64,000 bases of DNA from Marsupella aquatica (lineage: Eukaryota > Marchantiophyta), in assembly GCA_973895155.1 (NCBI GenBank), contig OZ316894.1, positions 4,650,001-4,714,000 of the forward strand, written 5' to 3'. The position numbers and the translations under genes were made by a program. The notes beneath the pieces are model-generated. The model did no database searches. It worked only from the letters and a program-made list of their open reading frames with translations, and was not told where the DNA came from. The stretch's first letter is position 1; the number at the start of each line of letters is the position of its first letter. Of this stretch, positions 61,255-64,000 are shown one piece after another.

Positions 61255-61545
61255 TAAGACAAAAAGAGATGTTGAGGTGAGACAATGAAGTCAAGGTGAT
61301 GTTGAGGAGAGAAAAAACATGGCGAGGTGAGAAAATGATGTTGAGGAGAGAACATATGTCGAAGGTGAGGGAAAGATGTTGTGGTGAGATAATGATGTCA
61401 AGGTGACAAAAGATGTCAAGTCAGGTGAGAAAATATATCAAGGACCTAAACGATGTTGAGGGTGAGAAAAAATTGTCATGAGATAAAAATGTCAATGTCA
61501 TAAAAATGGCGAGATGAGAAAAATATGTCAAGGCAAGGTAGAGTT
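61255..61545. repeat. GA-rich minisatellite, units of about 25-35 bp
   Basis: GATGTTGAGG(T/A)GAGA, GATGTCAAGGTGA and related phrases recur about ten times. On the complementary strand they read TTCTCACCTCAACATC. This resembles the TTCTCAACGACC...ACATC unit of the Helitron minisatellite but in opposite orientation. The relationship is suggestive only. Confidence 0.65.
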
Positions 61546-62599
61546 GTTGTGGTGGTGTGCAACAACTCGTGCACTGCACATAGAAATTGGAGGCTGAGAT
61601 AATAGTCACCGCAACATAGAGTCTAAGCACAACCAAGTGATAGAAAACATATTTTTTATTATAAAATTTTAGAGAAATTAATATCATTTATATACATTAT
61701 TAATACTCAAGTTTTTTCAAAACTTTAAAGTTATTATCCAATTCTTTAAGCCTCAATTTGAATAATTAGTTTTCAATAATATTCTATATTTTTTATTTTA
61801 GTTGGGTTTGGGTAGGTTATGGGTAGCTTGGGCAGAGGTAATCCAGATTAATAGAGATATGGATGGATCCTTCATTTACAGAAAAACAAATTTTTACTTA
61901 AGACCTAGGATTGTTCCCATTTTTTCTTGAGTTTGTAAATAAATCACTTATGATACTCTTGCATACAATTGGGTTAGGTACTTTTTGTCTTTTGTTCCCA
62001 CCATTACATTCTTTGTGTGAAAAGTGCATGCAACAGGGTTAGTTACATTTTTTGTTTTTTGTGTCCACCAATTGATTAGTGGTTGTGTGAAAAGATTTCC
62101 TGTACTTTTTGGGTTCACACTATATTTAATTTGCTTTTGGTTTCATCCCTTCTGTTTATTGGTTACTTCTTTTCTTGGCACTGTATTTTTGAATGACGAC
62201 CACTGCATAAAAAAGTGCAACCTTGTATTATAGTTCTTGATAACTCTCTCTAAACAGGAATTCACCAAATTTATAATGCTCCAGAAAGAGCTTAATGTAC
62301 TTATGAAAGGCCTACGAGAATAAATTTTAGTATAAGTAGAGGGGAATCGTCCCAAACAGGTGATCCGAATCTTGACCTTGCACTGCAAAATGCCAACTGA
62401 AGAATCACGATGGCAATTAAGTTGTCGGAAAAATATTCTGTGGTAAAATAAGAAGACAAAGCCTGCCCGATTTTTCACATCTAAAGTTACAATATGGCTG
62501 CCCACTATGGCAAATTGTGCAACATCCTTGCTGCCCGCTGCTTGCCCGGCTGCTGCACTGGCAGCCAAGCAGCCCCTGCCAAAACAAAACGCTACCAGG

Positions 62600-63337
62600 T
62601 GCTGCCCAAGCTGGGCATACAGTCAACTCGCCTATAATCGTTCCGCTTAGGATTCTGTGCTCTTACCCATAAGTGTACATATACCCTTCACATATTTGTC
62701 AGTCAGTGGAGCCCCCTTTGCACTTCCAGATTTGTCAGTCAGTGGAGATCTCTTTGCACTTATAAAGAGTGCAAAAAAAAGTGCAAAGTGGTCTGGGTAC
62801 AGAGGGACCACCCAGCCTGTCAGCTGCTGCCCAAGCTGGTATACAGTTGGGCAGGTATACAGTGAAGCTTCCACACTAGCTCCACATAGGATCTTGGGTC
62901 TTGCCCATAAAACGTATATATACCCTTGTAGAGTGTTTGCACTTACATATTTGAGGTTTACTGTAGCCCTCTTTTCACTTACAAGAGTGCAAAAAAGTGC
63001 AAAAATGTGCAAATGGTCAGGATACAAATCAAAGAATTGGACACCTTGCAGTTAGACAGGGTTTAGGCTTAATGGATTATGCACTTCGGAAGTGCAAACT
63101 GCCTTGCTGCTGCCCAAGCTGGCATACATCAACTCAGTCCACATATGATTCTGAGTCTCCACCCTTATAGAGGGTTTGCACTTACATATTTGTGATTCAC
63201 TGGAGCCCTCTTTGCAATTGAAATAAGTACATCTGTATACAAAAGCAACAACCCATTACCTTACACTTATCCAGGGTCTGCACTTATGGAGTATGCAGTA
63301 TGCACGTAGGAAGAGCCGACTCTATCAGTCTGCCCCG
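62600..63337. repeat. Three imperfect long tandem units (about 225-285 bp)
   Basis: The ordered blocks GCTGCCCAAGCTGG(C)(T)ATACA, TTTGCACTTACATATTTG, TGGAGCCC(C/T)CTTTGCA and AAAAAAGTGCAAA recur with starts near 62602, 62826 and 63111. The first block is itself the core of the 32-bp repeat that follows. No open frame is shared. Confidence 0.6.
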
Positions 63338-63497
63338 TGCTGCCCAAGCTGGCATATCAGTTAGCCCGCTGCTGCCCAAACTAGCATATCAGTCGGCCCT
63401 ATGCTGCCCGAGCTGCCATGTCAGTGTTCCTTATGCTGCCCGAGCTGCCATGTCAGAGTTCCTCATACTGCCCGAGCTGCCATGTCAGTGTTCCTTA
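63338..63497. repeat. 32-bp minisatellite, five units
   Basis: Units start at 63338, 63370, 63402, 63434 and 63466, each beginning TGCTGCCC or TACTGCCC and ending near CATATCAG.. or CATGTCAG... The spacing is exactly 32 bases throughout. It leads into the GC-rich sequence upstream of the last putative exon. Confidence 0.9.
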
Positions 63498-63731
63498 TAC
63501 TGCCCGCTTCTGCCCGTTGCTGCCCAAGCTGCCCGTAGACACTGTCGTTCGTGTACACTGATTACAAGACTCCGGGAAAGCCTTTTTCTCGCGGTCTCAA
63601 ATGCGATGCGCAAACGAACAACGAGCTGAGAAGTGAACCGAACCAAATTGGAGAGCAGAAGAAGTGCAGCGCATTGCATTGCAGAGGAGCGGAGCGGAGA
63701 GGAGAGGACGAGCAGCAGCAGCAGCAGGAAA

Positions 63732-63795
63732 ATGCTCCGAAGCCTTTCATTCGTCCGCCCAACAGCTCGATTCGGACTCTCAGTCACTGAATGCG
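63732..63795 (+). CDS. Possible first exon of a gene leaving the window (organelle-targeted leader)
   Basis: ATG follows a GC/AGC-rich leader. The 21 codons give MLRSLSFVRPTARFGLSVTE plus Cys, rich in Arg and Ser, with hydrophobic residues and no acidic residue until near the end. This is typical of a mitochondrial presequence. A donor (TGCG|GTAATG) follows at 63795. No second exon is recognisable before 64000, so product and family cannot be named. Confidence 0.35.
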
Positions 63796-64000
63796 GTAAT
63801 GTGAATCCACTTTTGCTCTCTTCTTTGTTCCCACAGTCCCATTTCCATGAATGATTGAAGAGGGGTATTGGACGGATTGTTGCACGCCATTCCAATGTGG
63901 GTTCCCATTGCCTTCGATCCGTCTCGCTGGCTAATCCTTCGCTGTGTCGTACCGAGCTTCACCACTCTTCGGATGGGCGGATCTTGACCTTGACAAATAA

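Larger units (their letters stand above)
58298..62599. other. Nicalin promoter and long repeat-bearing spacer
   Basis: 58298-58900 is A-rich and is probably the nicalin promoter and leader. Beyond it I see no coding exon. It contains an inverted repeat pair (60091-60107 / 60332-60347), a perfect 12-bp hairpin (60829-60856) and a GA-rich minisatellite (61255-61545). Sequence from 61640 to 62300 is strongly A/T-rich. Confidence 0.45.

Overview
This is nuclear DNA from a land plant. Almost every recognisable gene is split by short GT-AG introns, and two products carry plastid-type leaders (plastid ribosomal protein bL35 and a PRPP synthetase with a long N-terminal extension). The base composition, modest introns, intronless F-box/kelch genes and scattered small repeats suggest a bryophyte, possibly a liverwort. 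That placement is inference, because no lineage-specific marker is visible.

Layout, left to right. 928-1809 (+): an acidic, probably nuclear protein I do not recognise. 4463-7317 (+): a six-exon GILT-type lysosomal thiol reductase. 7.3-12.2 kb: repeat-rich spacer with a DNA-transposon-like repeat, an LTR-like fragment and four identical 86-bp tandem copies. 12174-16735 (-): nucleoporin NUP58 (seven exons). 16.7-21.1 kb: spacer with a small MITE, a second copy of the transposon-like repeat and a roughly 90-100 bp minisatellite. 21085-22784 (+): plastid ribosomal protein L35 (three exons). 24382-25536 (-): class III alcohol dehydrogenase / S-nitrosoglutathione reductase, unusual in having no introns in its coding region. 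26865-28549: a non-autonomous Helitron with both ends intact and a 35-36 bp minisatellite inside. 29507-29675: a second MITE copy. 33560-35075 (+): an RNF4-like SUMO-targeted ubiquitin ligase (three exons). 42609-45125 (+): ribose-phosphate pyrophosphokinase (seven exons) behind a promoter built of duplicated segments with a TATA box. 46684-48015 (-) and 49660-50997 (+): head-to-head intronless F-box/kelch paralogues. 53458-58297 (-): nicalin (fourteen exons). 63732 onward (+): a possible first exon of a gene that leaves the window.

The genes are mostly unrelated housekeeping functions: nuclear pore, plastid translation, nucleotide and formaldehyde/NO metabolism, ER membrane-protein biogenesis, and SUMO/ubiquitin turnover. 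They do not form a pathway or cluster. Exon boundaries were worked out by hand from splice sites, reading phase and family conservation; all seven multi-exon reconstructed or single-exon recognised reading frames close without a stop. The most distinctive content is in the spacers: a well-defined Helitron, two pairs of transposon-like elements sharing ends, and many minisatellites, several of which lie next to or inside genes.
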